The position numbers were made by a program, and so were the translations under genes. From Meghimatium bilineatum (taxonomy: Eukaryota; Mollusca; Gastropoda; Stylommatophora; Philomycidae): a stretch of 64,000 nucleotides of DNA. Positions 43,561 through 55,280 of the stretch are shown here, piece after piece. The stretch lies in NCBI GenBank assembly GCA_034231615.1, contig CM067307.1, positions 6,246,513 to 6,310,512 on the forward strand. The letters are read 5' to 3'. The first letter of the stretch is position 1. Every line of letters starts with the position of its first letter. The notes under the pieces are model-generated. The model saw nothing but the letters and a program-made list of their open reading frames with translations. It was not told the origin of the DNA and did no database searches.

Positions 43561-43797
43561 ATTGTTGTATAGGTTAGAGAAATGGATGATGGAAGAGACC
43601 ACCGAATAGAAATTGCAAAAATGTGTGGAGTGTTGATTGAGAAAGATTTTTAAAAATAAAATAAGATCAGGAACATAGATTTTTGGATTGAAACAGAGTA
43701 GGATCATGAGTTAGACATAAGAAAATTCACGTCTAGAATTCAATGGGCTTGAAATGTGACCTAGCTAGAAATGAGCGCTACTGTGGGCTTAGAGCAA

Positions 43798-43900
43798 AGA
43801 TGAGCAACCGTTTTCGGTCTGCAGATCGGACTGAGATTTTCTCGTGTGGTTTGGGGGCCATGGGTCTTATTAAGGTCCTTTGAAGTTTCAAGTATGTATT
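43798..43900. mobile_element. Possible hAT terminus and a 38-bp duplication nearby
   Basis: CAAAGATGAGCAACCGTTTT, then CGGTCTGCAGATCGGACTGA, resembles the left end of hAT elements of the CAGNGGTGGGCAACC type. No matching right end was found. At 43966-44052 a segment starting CTTATCTAACCAG is present twice. Confidence 0.35.
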
Positions 43901-44221
43901 CTAAGCTCTGGGGCTAGCATATACAGTACTTTTAATTAAGTCTGGCGGTCTAGGAGAAAAGACTTGGCGGAACTTATCTAACCAGATGCCGCATTTTTTC
44001 CCATCACTGGCTTATCTAACCAGCGTACCGCATTTTTCCCATCACTGGCTTAGATGAATGTTCTTCAAACAAAAGATAATAAGTGATACTGCTGCAAAAC
44101 TGTATAACAGTCATACTTACGTAGAACACAAGCCTGATCAGCTTTACAACGACCGCACCTATAGCTATCAGAATATAGGTATTCATACGGAAAAAAAATA
44201 CAAATAACAGTATACAAGATA

Positions 44222-44260
44222 TTTTAAACGTTTCAACATTTTAAGGTCTTTTTTCAAACA
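44222..44260 (-). ncRNA. Hammerhead-like motif, copy 5 (decayed)
   Basis: The minus strand reads GAAAAAAGACCTTAAAATGT, then TGAAACGTTTAAAA. GAAAC is intact. The remaining boxes are changed. Confidence 0.3.
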
Positions 44261-44540
44261 AACACAAGACAAACAGTGAACAAACTGTAGATGAGAAGTG
44301 GAATACTGTGGTCCCTTTATGCGTGTCCCGTGTCAACAGCCAACGAAAATCACAGAAACGTCAAATGTGTTACTTTAGAAGGATGATTCCTAATGAGCCA
44401 GAAGGTATCATATTTGTCGATGGTCACTGTCACATGGTACCAGTAAAGTTAGAGGTTTCAATGTTGTATATCTTTATTATCTGTAAATTTCAATTAATAC
44501 TAATTATCTTGAGATTTCTGACTTTGAATCTATTCCATAG

Positions 44541-44685
44541 ATACCGAAATTGACATTAATTGTACCCACGCCATACATGACCAGAGTTTTTCTGCTGACA
44601 TTACTGCTCGGCTCAATCTCCTACAGTAGTGCAGATGATAGTGATGTTACAGAACAAGAGAGGACGCAGAGCGAATATCCTCAAG
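44541..44685 (+). CDS. Signal-segment exon of the plus-strand secreted-protein gene
   Basis: From the acceptor TTTGAATCTATTCCATAG the phase-0 frame reads IPKLTLIVPTPYMTRVFLLT, then LLLGSISYSSADDSDVTEQE and RTQSEYPQ, ending one base into a codon at CAAG|GTAAGA. The run V-F-L-L-T-L-L-L-G-S-I-S followed by Y-S-S-A-D-D is a classic signal peptide with a likely cut after S-S-A. If the upstream exon (MAKSM) is not used, the ATG at 44577 starts the protein, with a stop just upstream of the exon. The phase (0 in, 1 out) fits 27732-27816 and 61641-61823. The family is not recognised and no cysteine is present. Confidence 0.65.
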
Positions 44686-45092
44686 GTAAGAAACAAGTCT
44701 AACAGTTCCAGGATTTAGATATTAATTCTCACACAACGCTTTCCCTTCTGTGAACTACGCGCTGATTACCATCAGCAGCAGTCTGACAACTAACACTTAA
44801 TGTATCATGTTTGTTAGCTAAATCCTTGTCTCAATTGTTAATATAACATGAGTATCCTTACTAACCGATCCCTGTGTAAGTGTTGTAAGCATTATTGAAC
44901 CGCGGATGACCTGTCACGTTTTGAATGACAGCAACAACAAATGTCGCGGCTACTATTGCAGATATAATCTCTCATGAAAAATGACGTGATAGGGCGGACG
45001 AGCCCCTAGAGTGATATTAGTGAATGAGTACGGAGACAAATGACTGACAGCTGAGATGTCGAGCGTGAGTTGGTTTGAAATGACAAGTCAGA

Positions 45093-45130
45093 GAATCGAT
45101 AAAGGCCGCAAATTTGCGAAACGTCGGTAT
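45093..45130 (+). ncRNA. Hammerhead-like motif, copy 7
   Basis: GAATCGATAAAGGCCGCAAA, then TTTGCGAAACGTCGGTAT. GAAAC and GTC are intact. Stem II is different from the other copies but self-complementary (CGCAAATTTGCG). Confidence 0.4.
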
Positions 45131-45299
45131 GTGAGCGTGACCTGACTACATCATTTAATTTCTTTAATTGATATTTAATAGGCGCTAACTGTTTTATAAT
45201 TGTTTAGGGTATTTGTTCGAAATTTAATAACCGTTTAGAATTTAATTCTCCGAGGGAAAAAATCATACTGTTTATCGTAAAAATAATTACCTCTTTTTC

Positions 45300-45371
45300 T
45301 CTGTGGTCCCCTTCGATTCATTGTGGCCCCTGGTTGGGCATTCTGGCCAACGTTGAGAACCATTAGTCTAA
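45300..45371. mobile_element. Possible hAT right terminus
   Basis: GGCCCCTGGTTGGGCATTCT, then GGCCAACGTTGAGAACCATT ends like hAT elements of the CAGTGGTTCTCAACC type read backwards. The partner end and target duplication were not found. Confidence 0.35.
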
Positions 45372-45374
45372 AGA

Positions 45375-45750
45375 GTTTGATGGTACACAGAAGTGAAGAC
45401 TATATACATCAGTAATTGATTGGTATCTGCGTTACGCAAGACCGTCGGAAGTAAAGAAGACCTCTGTACAGAAAGTAAACAGGACTTCATTCCTTACATT
45501 TTTTATTGTTGTCGTGATTTTCGTTGGTAACTATTTATATATTTCAAATCGCATGCCCAAAAAGCCAAGACCCTGAAACGAAATACATGGAAATAATAAA
45601 TTCGTCCTTTCAAGTCATGTTTACATTTATGTACACATGTCTTTATACAAGAGTCCGGTCATGGCGTTACGAGACTGGAAGATCTGGTTTGAGCATAAAG
45701 TAAAACATTTCTGTGTTGAGGAGTTTTCCTTCGAACTTTGGAAATAAAGG
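45375..45750. other. No gene seen
   Basis: Intronic sequence of the plus-strand gene, no recognised feature. Confidence 0.35.
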
Positions 45751-45754
45751 ATAG

Positions 45755-45905
45755 CTTCTCCTTCTTCGCTAGTTCTCAAATTCCGGCAGATTAGCAGGAC
45801 GTAATCCGGAGAACGGAAAGCGTTGTGTATATGTGTACAGCTTGGCTGCGATATCAGCGCCTTTCGGCCTGGCATAACTGACTTAAACATAGTGTCTGGG
45901 TTACT
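45755..45905 (-). repeat. GAA-B SINE-like copy, 5'-truncated
   Basis: CTCCTTCTTCGCTAGTTCTC, then GGACGTAATCCGGAGAACGG, TGGCTGCGATATCAGCGCCT and GGCCTGGCATAACTGACTTA. Confidence 0.75.
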
Positions 45906-46349
45906 TTGACCCTCTATCGATTGTTTTTTACATATTTTATAGGTTTTGACTTATTCTGTCCTTTCTGCCTACTAGTGAAAAGTTCCAAATGTCTGGCAGT
46001 TTATCTGTAATATTTATCTCAGCTATTTTCTAAGAGGAAGTTTTCACGGGGCCGTAGATACGTCTTCAGTGATGGAAGGGGGTTTTACCTTAAGAAAACG
46101 GTCACTTTCCCATTTTCACTAGCAATTTCTTCATTTTCGTAAAATTACTTTGGTGAAATTTTTATGAGAAAACTAGGCTCTCATTTTCTTGGCTTTTTCC
46201 CTAGTACTAAATTTCAGATTCCCATTTCCCTAAGTGTCGAGAGGTTAAACGCCCCCACCCCAACCCAACGCTTAACTAAGGCATGTATCTGCAACAAACA
46301 TGCACCAATTTTTGGTAACAAGGACAGTGTAGTGGCTAAGTCACCAACA

Positions 46350-46356
<7 letters not shown>

Positions 46357-46424
<68 letters not shown>
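46357..46424. repeat. (AC)n microsatellite
   Basis: About 33 AC units, with a single ACAT step before the start. Confidence 0.97.
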
Positions 46425-46426
<2 letters not shown>

Positions 46427-46489
46427 TACTCTGTTGTTGAATCAGCTACCGCGAAATTGATGCCCGTTTTTTGGAAATATCAAGACAAG

Positions 46490-46905
46490 ATTCCACCCAT
46501 TACACTTTGTCTGTCTGTTTGATAGGACAGGCAACTCCTAGACACACTTTCTCTGTCTGTGTGATGGGACAGGCAACTCCTAGACACTTTGTCTGTCTGT
46601 TTAATAGGACAGGCAACTCCTAGACACACTTTCTCTGTCTGTGTGATGGGACAGGCAACTCCTAGACACACTGTGTCTGTCTGTGTGATGGGACAGGCAA
46701 CTTCTAGACACTTTGTCTGTCTGTGTGATAAGACAGGCAACTCCTAGAGACACTTTGTCTGTCTGTTTGATAGGACAGGCAACTCCTAAACACACTTTGT
46801 CTGCCTGTTTGATGGAACAAGCAAATCTTAGACACTTTGACCCTCTGTGTGATGGGACAGGCAACTCTTAGACACTTTGACCCTCTGTGTGATGGGATAT
46901 GCAAC
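46490..46905. repeat. ~40-bp minisatellite, about 10 copies
   Basis: Units contain CTTTGTCTGTCTGTTTGATA, then GGACAGGCAACTCCTAGACA. Two forms (TTTGATAGGACAG and GTGTGATGGGACAG) alternate, giving a partial two-unit higher-order pattern. Confidence 0.93.
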
Positions 46906-46944
46906 CAGGTCCTAAGAATATGCTTAGTTGTCGCTTACTTAGAT

Positions 46945-46995
46945 GTCGCTGTTCTTTGTTCCTTTTTCGGGCCCGACAACACAAGGGCGAACTTC
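46945..46995 (-). repeat. GAA-B 5' end fragment
   Basis: TCGCTGTTCTTTGTTCCTTT, then TTCGGGCCCGACAACACAAG corresponds to the first ~45 bases of the family read on the minus strand. It lies between two tandem arrays. Confidence 0.65.
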
Positions 46996-47004
46996 AAGCT
47001 ACTT

Positions 47005-47160
47005 AGATGGCATCTCCACGTGAAGATTTAGCAATGTGCTAGTCAGGGCATCTCCTCGTGAAGATTTAGCAATGTGCTAGTCAGGGCATCTCCTCGTGAA
47101 GATTTAGCAATGTACGAGTCAGGGCATCTCCTCGTGAAGATTTAGCAATGTGCGAGTCAT
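47005..47160. repeat. 38-bp tandem repeat, four copies
   Basis: Units read AGTCAGGGCATCTCCTCGTG, then AAGATTTAGCAATGTGCT. Confidence 0.93.
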
Positions 47161-47287
47161 TCATTAAAAGTAACAACAGGATAGTGACATTAAGTTCCAA
47201 GCCGAGTGGTGTAGTCGATAATATTTCTCCACAACTCTCTGTCTCTTGTGTTATTAATACTTCAGTTGGTGATCTCTATTTGTGCCA

Positions 47288-47505
47288 TAAGTAAAGTAAC
47301 CCATAGCATTTATTAATGCCTTAGGGTGTGAGACGCTATCGATCTCACATTTCAGAGGCTCTGCAAATGAGGACGGTAGCCATCTCCTCTCCCTCGCAGT
47401 CTGTACTTCTCGGATTAATCCGGTGCCCATTTAAGGCTGGGTCGACCTGGGGGCCGTTGCGGTCTGAGAAACATTTCCGCCTCAACTGGGGAATGAACCT
47501 GTGCT
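47288..47505 (-). mobile_element. tRNA-derived SINE, second copy, head missing
   Basis: It matches 34185-34400 closely (AGTAAAGTAACCCATAGCAT, CGGATTAATCCGGTGCCC, GAACATTT-like AAACATTTCCGCCTCA). It stops just before the B box at GGGGAATGAACC, so it is 5'-truncated. Confidence 0.88.
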
Positions 47506-47650
47506 ATCCTGTTCTTTATTTCATTGGAACACAGGTCATCTGATGCTAAGATTGGTTCCAATATATTTAATTTTGGATAGTGGAAACTGGGTTTTAAGAC
47601 GATCTGGCGAGTCTTCATCACCTGTGATGAACGAGCGTAACACAATTAAA
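47505..47650 (-). mobile_element. LINE palm fragment
   Basis: The minus strand carries LNILEPILASDDLCSNEIKN and RIAQ, equal to the segment K-Y-L-G-x-x-L-x-S-D-G-x-C-x-x-E-I-K-x-R-I. It directly abuts the truncated SINE. Confidence 0.6.
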
Positions 47651-47658
47651 AGGTAATA

Positions 47659-47775
47659 CAGTGGAATCTCGCTATAACAACTTGGTCCGGACCGACAAAA
47701 TTTGTATGTAATAACAGAAATTTACTATATACAGTACAAGCAATATATAATAAATATAATTGGGGATTTTGAAAA
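47659..47775. mobile_element. Mariner/Tc1-type MITE, second copy, one end lost
   Basis: TA-CAGTGGAATCTCGCTATAA, then CAACTTGGTCCGGACC and TATAATTGGGGATTTTGAAA are the reverse-complement order of 19648-19823. The distal inverted repeat is missing. Confidence 0.75.
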
Positions 47776-48059
47776 GTGTTGTTACATTAGGTAATTGGTT
47801 CTGGTTTGGAACCCGTGTCCCCCTATTTGATTATTTCCCTTGGATATGTTTATCAGTTTATGTTTATCAATTATTCATTTAAATATAAATTTATTTAGGG
47901 TTATGGTTATGTATAATTGACCTTTGCTGCTTGAAATGTTTCTTTTATGTTCACCATCCATTGATTGCCATTCTTTAATATTTGTGTGGTGAGCATTCAG
48001 GATTCGTCCAAATATAAAATAGTAGATTCGTTCTGATCCCGTCGGGACCTATCGTCCCA

Positions 48060-49330
48060 TCGCGACGAAATTTATTGAGTTGCTTACCTTGATATGCTCC
48101 CATTGCCAATGTGCTTATTAACCGTATGGGAACAAAAGTGAGTATGACATTGAATCCAATTTCGCGCTACATATATTGATATTAATGAACTGCTTTTTGT
48201 GGATTCTCTGGATTCAATGGATACATGCGAATCTTAAGGTTATAAGGTGGTTCTCCGTCTCCGTTGAATAAAACATTGCAACCTCGTTAGATGTTAGTTC
48301 ATTATAGCAACGTTGATCAGATTGACGATCACGCTTGGAGATCATGTTTACTATAGGGAATTCTCTTCCAGTTTGAACAACATTCTATATCTCTATTGTT
48401 TTGATATCACGCATTAACTGATACGACTGTGCTAGTCTATTGTGTTGACGAAAAAATAGATCGATTTTATCAATAATTATTCTTTCGCATGTAACATTTG
48501 TTGCATGTGCTTGACGAACGTCTGTTGCTTGAGTACTATCCAAAACATACAACTGAGAGAACTGTGGAACATTGTTGTATGGCGCTTGTATATGAGAAGT
48601 TCGATGATAAGTTTTCCATGAACTTTTAAAACATATGGACTTCGACCTTGAAAAACATTAATTTGTGCTCCCATTGACGCGAAAGAAAGAGCATTATTAT
48701 AAGAGCGAATATTCTCGCGAAACTGTGTGTGCTTAGGTTATTTATTATCAGAGAGCATCAAGTGCAGGAACTAGGCATTCTCTAGCTTATTACCAATGAA
48801 GTCTTGTGGCTTTCGGAAAAGGATCTTTCCTTTTCGGCAACTACTTGTAAGCTACCAAAGAAATTTTAGCACGACAAAATGGACATATAATGTCGAACAC
48901 TCCACAGCTATGTACAGCAACACGATCCTCAGTCAAATGTGCTGCTTCATTTGAAATTGTTTGACTTAGACGCGTTTGTGACAATGAGTGAGCATCGGCA
49001 TTTGCAGCTTTCATGCTTTTTGTGAAGGCGTTCGTATTTTCTATTCATAGTTAGTCGATATTTTCTTTGCGCTGGTGATTCTAGCTTAACTCGACGTCGA
49101 TGCAATCAGCATCCTTAGCAAGACGTATGTCTTTGCTGAAGGATTTCTTGATCAATTCTTTGCATCTCTCTTTCAGTTCTATGTATCTGCTCTGCAGCAT
49201 TTGCGGCACGAATCCGAGCGAGTGACTGCTGACATTGACGACTCATTCATCTAGCTTTTCGCTCTTTTGTTGTTGTTATTTTACTTTTTCTTGCGATTGG
49301 ATCATCTTCATCCATCATTTAAAGCAAATT
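48060..49330 (-). mobile_element. Helitron remnant: N-terminal region of the replication protein
   Basis: Minus-strand frames give, in the correct order, MMDEDDPIARKSKITTTKER, SLARIRAANAAEQIHR, ICPFCRAKISLVA, FRENIRSYNNALSFASMGAQ with INVFQGRSPYVLKVHGK, PQFSQLYVLDSTQATDVRQA, VNMISKRDRQSDQRCYNELT and LDSMSYSLLFPYG. These are the successive blocks of the Helitron-like N-terminal domain upstream of the HUH nuclease. At least four frame breaks and several stops are present. The HUH nuclease and helicase were not found to the left, and the element ends could not be placed. Confidence 0.82.
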
Positions 49331-49639
49331 ATATGTATATTTTAAATATAATGTATTTTAAATAACTTATATATAATGTATCTTAAATAACCATAAGCCG
49401 ATACAGAAGTTTACCTGTTAGCGCATCAATAACATTTGTATACAAAAATGTAGTTTGCTTTGAATAACGTCACGCCACCAATTGTTTTGATTGAATGAAG
49501 TAATGCGCTACTTAGAGAGCGTTCCGGAGATGACAGAACACGGTTATTATATTATAGATCATAACATTGACTTTTTCGTTCCCGGATCTGTCTCATATAT
49601 TTACATCGGGCAGCAATCAAGTGTAGATTTTAACATTTT

Positions 49640-50050
49640 CACACATAATATTCCTACAAACTAAGGTTTTTCTGAAAGTGAAGCCGGCGGTTCTTATAAT
49701 TTCCAAAGTGAGCTGTTAGATATTTCAATATCACAATCGATCTGCAGTTTTACTTTTAATTTCCGAAGAGAAACACGTTCATTTTTAGCACACATTTTCA
49801 ATATCGCCCGTCTTATTACATCCATGTCAAAGTCGTCAACTTTCGTTTCTCTTCCTTGCTTGACATGAGTGCTTTGTGAATCATGTTTCACCCAAAGGGG
49901 AAAAGATGATCTATCCAAACAAAGAGCCAATTGAGATCGCTTTTTAGGGTTATTAATATGACAATATAGATGACCCATCATAGATTCTTTGCAAAGATGC
50001 TTGTAACGTGAAACGGTAACTTTCTGTCTTTTAATAAATGTGCACATTAA
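49640..50050 (-). mobile_element. IS630/Tc1-type transposase remnant (helix-turn-helix part)
   Basis: A 117-codon open frame carries TKVDDFDMDVIRRAILKMCA, then KNERVSLRKLKVKLQIDCDI and SSLWKL; after a one-base shift it continues LRTAGFTFRKTLVCRNIM. This D-F-D-x-D-V-[IV]-R-R ... S-L-W-x-x-L-x-x-x-G-F-x-[FY]-x-K-T pattern is the DNA-binding part of DDE transposases common in invertebrates. The catalytic DDE region is missing. Confidence 0.72.
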
Positions 50051-50165
50051 ACTTATTTTCAGTTATATATGAATGTAAATTACAAGAAACTGAAACAATA
50101 ACACAATAACCACACATCAAATACGACTTTGAACAACAATTTCAAACTTATATTTGAGACACAGA

Positions 50166-50354
50166 CAGGGCCGGATTCAGACTTGATAGGGACCTAAGCT
50201 AGTTGAGATATGAGGGCCCTTTAACGATTACTAATATATAGACAGTGAAATACAAATATATTAATATATATATTTTTATTGGGGGGGGGGTGACCTCAAG
50301 AAAGTGGGGACCCTAAGCTATAGCGTGTTTAGCTTATAGGTAAATCCGGTACTG
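50166..50354. mobile_element. hAT-type MITE, 8-bp target duplication
   Basis: It begins CAGGGCCGGATTCAGA and ends TAAATCCGGTACTG, imperfect inverted repeats. GACACAGA is found on both sides (50158-50165 and 50355-50362). The 189-base element has a G-run and an AT-rich centre, like the one at 4269, but its ends belong to a different hAT group. Confidence 0.9.
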
Positions 50355-50576
50355 GACACAGAGATTTTGTTGTTTTTACTTTTTGCAAAATAAACACACA
50401 AATAAAATTCAGTGTACTTATTGAATCACTTCACTTGGTTCAAATTCATTATTTCAGTGATTTTTATTGGTCATTATGTTGACAACACGTAGGAGTGACC
50501 AATCGATAGATAATTGTATCAACATGAGTGACGTATGGTCGTCAAAACAAAATTTTTGCACTCAGGAAATCGTGTT

Positions 50577-50671
50577 CCAATTCTGAAACATTAGCTATAT
50601 CCACTGTACAAAATAAACAATAACAGTACCTGAAACATTAGCTATATCCACTGTACAAAATAAACAATAAC
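50577..50671. repeat. 47-bp direct duplication
   Basis: TGAAACATTAGCTATATCCA, then CTGTACAAAATAAACAATAA occurs twice side by side with no differences seen. Confidence 0.93.
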
Positions 50672-53570
50672 AGTACCTAGTTGTTTTTTTAATACAAACA
50701 AAAATCTCTCTTTTTGGATCGCACAACATATCCATGCGTGTAGATAGGGGAAATGCCGTATTTGATGACGTTCTTAATTTGTATTATGTCTTTAATTGGT
50801 CAATATATTTGTACATTCCGTCACAGGAAATAAAAAGCCAAACAATATAAACGAAATGTCACTAATGCAAATTGGTTCCGATTATTAAAAGAGTAATTTG
50901 TTTTGGGTACACTCGAATTAACCCCTTTTTTAGTCACACCAGAAACACATTTTTTATTCTGTGTCCACGGAATGCTAGCTCCTGTTTTCTTAAAAATATT
51001 ACCGACTGAATGAGTCGCTGCAAGTATTGTCTGATTGACACAACCTCATTATGTTTTATTGCTTGTAGTCGTGCAGTTTCTGCTAGCAAATGTTCGATTC
51101 GTGTCTTGCACAGCGAATGAAATGCCTTATTGCGGAATTGATGCTGTTTTGATGACTGGTGTTTTACTGCTTTTCTAATAAAGTTGTTTAAATCATGAAT
51201 GACTACTTTTCACCATTCATAATCTTTGACCCCAAACAATAGACGTACACAGCACAACATTTTTTTTCGTCATCGCAGCCATTAATCCAAGGAAATCTGG
51301 CATACCATGAAGATTAAAAATTTCAATTTATATTATTACGAAATTATTTAATTGACAATCACGGAATTGATCGTAGAAATTTCAACACACATCGCTGTTA
51401 ATATTATAAATTACACACAGATGTTGTCAAAAGAAAGTTAACATTATTTGAGTCTGGTAAACTTACTTTTTCCAAATTTCAACAGTTACACACAACACAA
51501 TTAATTACACACACAAACAGGTAATAGTTTATGGCTTATGCATAGGTGTAAAAGACAGAGGTTTTCAGTTTATTAATTCTCAGAAAACGCGTCATGATAC
51601 ATTATTTCTAAATGTATGTTTGGTCATAAGCCAGCGTTTGACACCAGTGCGGTATATTTTTTTAAGGTCAACGAGTTTTCCAACTTGTGCTTCACCAGGC
51701 ACTACGTGACGTATTTTTTTCGATTGTCATATATTTTTTTTCTTTTGGATGCCAAATATTTTTCGCTTCAAACTTACAGTGCAGATATATAGATTTTTAT
51801 GAATGCCAAAAGCTTTTGGCTTCAATCTTCAAGGGAGGATACTTAGTATGTTGCGCATGGGCGGATAGATGTCAAATAACTAATAAACCAGAACTGATCT
51901 TTGTATAATGTTTATAGCAAACAAATAGTAATGTGTGTATGCTATTTACGTTGTTTAAAGGAGACACTGAACGTTTTGGTGGCTATTGAGGCTACGCCAC
52001 TGTAAACAAAAAATATTAGAAAACAAAAATATTTTTAGCGTGGGTTTGGATCAAAAATTGAATTTCAAAAATCTCTGCGATCAAACAGACAGTTTCTGAA
52101 ATATTCGTGTGATTACGAATTTATAAACGGACTATATTTTAAATACTATATTTTATTCTATATTTTAAATATTTTAAAGTAGATCTTGATTTTGGTGGCC
52201 CAATTATCTGGAGGGTTTCCGGTATCCTACCAGATCGTATTAATGTTGTCATCCTTAAACACGCAATGATTCACGCACAGTTAATGGCTGTATTGTCAGT
52301 CTGCCTAGTGTCCCTGGAGAAACTCCACAAACATTTTTAATTAAGTGTGATCCCAAGCATCAGTCCCACTCACGTGGGTCAGTCTCACGTATTGTCAATC
52401 TGACAATTCATTGCTCCAAACAATTTAGCAGGTAACAATATCCACTATCATCCGTTTGTTTATTTTTTACACTTTACATGCCAAATTAGGACTCGTGTGT
52501 GTATGTACAATGCTATGTTATTTTGGAAAAAGGTCAAAATGTAATTGAATTTAGAATTACCTAGTGATGGTTGATAATTGATTGCAGTGATTTTGGCCTG
52601 TATGTGCCAAATTGGCAAAGGCACTAAATGAAAGCGACTACGATCTTGTTTACAGCTTCATTACAATGTTTTTAGAAGAGGAACGGAAAGAGAAAGAGGT
52701 AGTTAACAGTCTTTTATTTAGACTCCTTTGAGCAGGAGGCCTAACTCTCAAGGCATTACAGACAACACCGAGAGTTGAAGTTGGGTATGAAAGAAAGGAC
52801 TGAAAAATCCATCACACTGCACACAAGAAGTAAAATCCAGTTTCTCGTATTTCCTGGGGATTGTGGCAAAGAAATAAACAAACACTGATCTTCAACGTCC
52901 AACATAACATCTTATTTCTTATTATACATAAATAAATATAAATAGTATATAAAATAACTAATTCCGCGTTTTGGTTTTTAAACCGATAAACAAATTGAGA
53001 AAACAAGTTTAAAACAAAACGCAAATATATGATTCAGGTTTTGTGAGCCGAAAATTATTAACTTGTGTCTTGTTCTTTTAAAGATAATACTTCACTACCT
53101 TATTCTTCATTTTGGTGTGTCATTTGCTAAACATGGTCTTCACTGTAACCCTGAAAATTTCTCGTGTATTCCCAAGCTGTCCTGATTTCTTCATTGTCAT
53201 AATCATACGGTCTTCAGTAGCGTATGCTCATTAACGTCTTTGTTTACCTTTTTTACTCTTTACTGAAATCTATTCTGTCACATTACTTATTATAGCACAT
53301 TCTATATTTTTATATGCCCAATAACAATTATCTTGCGCTATTTTTGTGGTTCTTAGAAGTCAATCTTCTTCTTTTAACAGATCTATGTAGACTTCTGTGT
53401 AATATCATTCGTCTCTCTGTCCAGGATATTATTAGTATATTTCTACATCATTTCATATACTTATGTTATATTATCTATGTCATTATCTAAGTTTCAAAAT
53501 AATATTCTTCTTCATCTTTCGTTGGCTTGGAATGTGCTTATATCTGAAGTTTTGTCTATTCTATAAATTT
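50672..53570. other. Long unassigned stretch in the second intron
   Basis: I checked both strands for splice-bounded frames and known repeat families and found none I can support. Short open frames (for example 51687-51908 and 52812-53024) have no domain, repeat or splice context. Confidence 0.45.
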
Positions 53571-53581
53571 GAATACGTTTT

Positions 53582-53738
53582 CCCGTCGAAGACAGATAAG
53601 TCGGGCCATTGGCGCAAATAAAACGGCGACACAACGCATTTCCATTTTCTGGACTACATCCTGCTGGAAATCTAGCAGGACCATGATCCAGCTAGATCCA
53701 GTTGGAGTTTGAGAATGAACGCAGAAGAAGAAGAAGAA
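53582..53738 (+). mobile_element. GAA-A SINE-like copy with 11-bp target duplication
   Basis: Full element of 157 bases: CGTCGAAGACAGATAAGTCG, GGCGACACAACGCATTTCCA, CATCCTGCTGGAAATCTAGC and GTTTGAGAATGAACGCAGAA with a GAA tail. GAATACGTTTT is on both sides (53571-53581 and 53739-53749). This defines the family's ends. Confidence 0.92.
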
Positions 53739-53749
53739 GAATACGTTTT

Positions 53750-55280
53750 GTAATTCATACAAATGTCCGTAAAGTTGTTCTTCTCTGTTGTTTCTCATGG
53801 TCAATGTATTTGCCTCAGCATAGCATATTCGGTATGTTCTTGAGGAATATGATCTTTTGTTTGAAATGTCTGTCCATATGTACGCATGGCTATATTCTCT
53901 CTCTATCTCTTATATCTGAAATGTCTGTCCACATAAATGCATGGCTATGTTGTCTCACTCTTCTATCTGAAATTATCCATGTGTCAGGGAGATGGGGGAG
54001 GTACCTCATGGATAAGAGAACCTCCAGAGGCCGTTGAGGACGCTAATAACGAAGTGAGAACCCTCACTGCAAGTTCGTGTGAAGTACAGAGACACACATA
54101 CATTACAATAATGAAATAACGACATAAATATATCCTTGTCAAATACGGTATAGTGCTTTTATTTGGTCATTGTAATTGGCAGGCACTTAGCACCTACACA
54201 AAGATCGCAAGTAACTTTTGTTTGGAGGTCGGTGTTATGGCAGACAAATAACAAGGCGAATACCTGTCGAAACTACTAAGAACCATCTCCTTCTAGTCTG
54301 TGACGGTGGCCGACGGTATGGGCTAAATATTGACCTAGATAGTCATTAAGCTCGGAGGGAGACTTGATCTATTGACATTACCATATTAACTCACAGCTTA
54401 AGGATTGTTACATCGAGGTGTTGATCCATTGAGGTAGATTAGAAATGACCAATGACATTTGTTATTATTTATTAATTTATTCTTATATCGTCATGACATA
54501 TGTAAATGCCATTTTTATTGCATGTCCTTTAGTTTAATGTCTTTTAGTTTGACTACTTCGAAGTCAATATTTTATGTAGTTATTATTTAGAGTTGGAGAA
54601 AATTGAATGTCAGACGTGTTAAAGTCTGGAAATGAAAATATTGTAAATTTAATTGTATAAAGTATGAGGTCTGGAATTTAATGCTTTCGCATGCATTAGA
54701 TTAGGAGGTAGTATAAATGGGGGGAGGGACACAGTTGGGATCAGTCTGGATTCGGCTGGCGGCTGTGGGGGTCGACAGTCAGGGAGTGTGGACAATGTCG
54801 AATTACCGAAGTCAAATAGATAGATTTGAAACATCGAGAAAACGTCTCGAATTCTAAGTGTGAGGATTAGTTTAGAAATTTCGAAATACGTCTGGGATTC
54901 TAAGTGTGAGGATTAGTTAATAGCATTTTTCGATAGAAAATATGAGTGCAAGAGATACGGTGAAACAGAATTCGAATAGCATACAAGTGAGAAGGGAACT
55001 CAATTTCTTCTGAGAACGAAACCTGTGGGTTGCCAGCGTGGAGAGTAACAACTAGTTAACACACCCATCCCATCACATCCACATGTGCGCATGTCTATGT
55101 TGTATCTCTCTTCATCTGAAATACCTGTCCACATGTACCTATGGCTGTTCTGCCAATCTTAAACTTTGTATTGTGTGGGTTGGTGCGTAACATCCTAATT
55201 CCTGATGTGCGCTATTGGCTAGTTGCTTCCGTCTTCGGCACCTGTGCTTGGTAGGGCCGACTCTGGTCATACTTGATTAT
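53750..55280. other. No gene seen; two small duplications
   Basis: A CTGTCCAyATrwAyGCATGG-type segment recurs at 53870, 53925 and 55115. A segment starting TCTAAGTGTGAGGATTAGTT is doubled at 54853 and 54899. Confidence 0.45.

Noticed and set aside
43565-43770. A possible LINE relic (RIEIAKMCGVLIEKDF)
   Set aside because: The likeness to the R-I-x-x-A-K segment is too short and the surroundings give no further LINE motifs.
44308-44553. Open frame with CYFRRMIPNEPEGIIFVDGH just upstream of the signal exon
   Set aside because: It looks mildly protein-like and has an AG before it, but its splice phase does not fit the neighbouring exons and it runs into hydrophobic AT-rich translation. It was left out as unproven.
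45627-46420. Frames across the (AC)n run and the neighbouring GAA-B copy
   Set aside because: Simple-repeat and SINE translations only.
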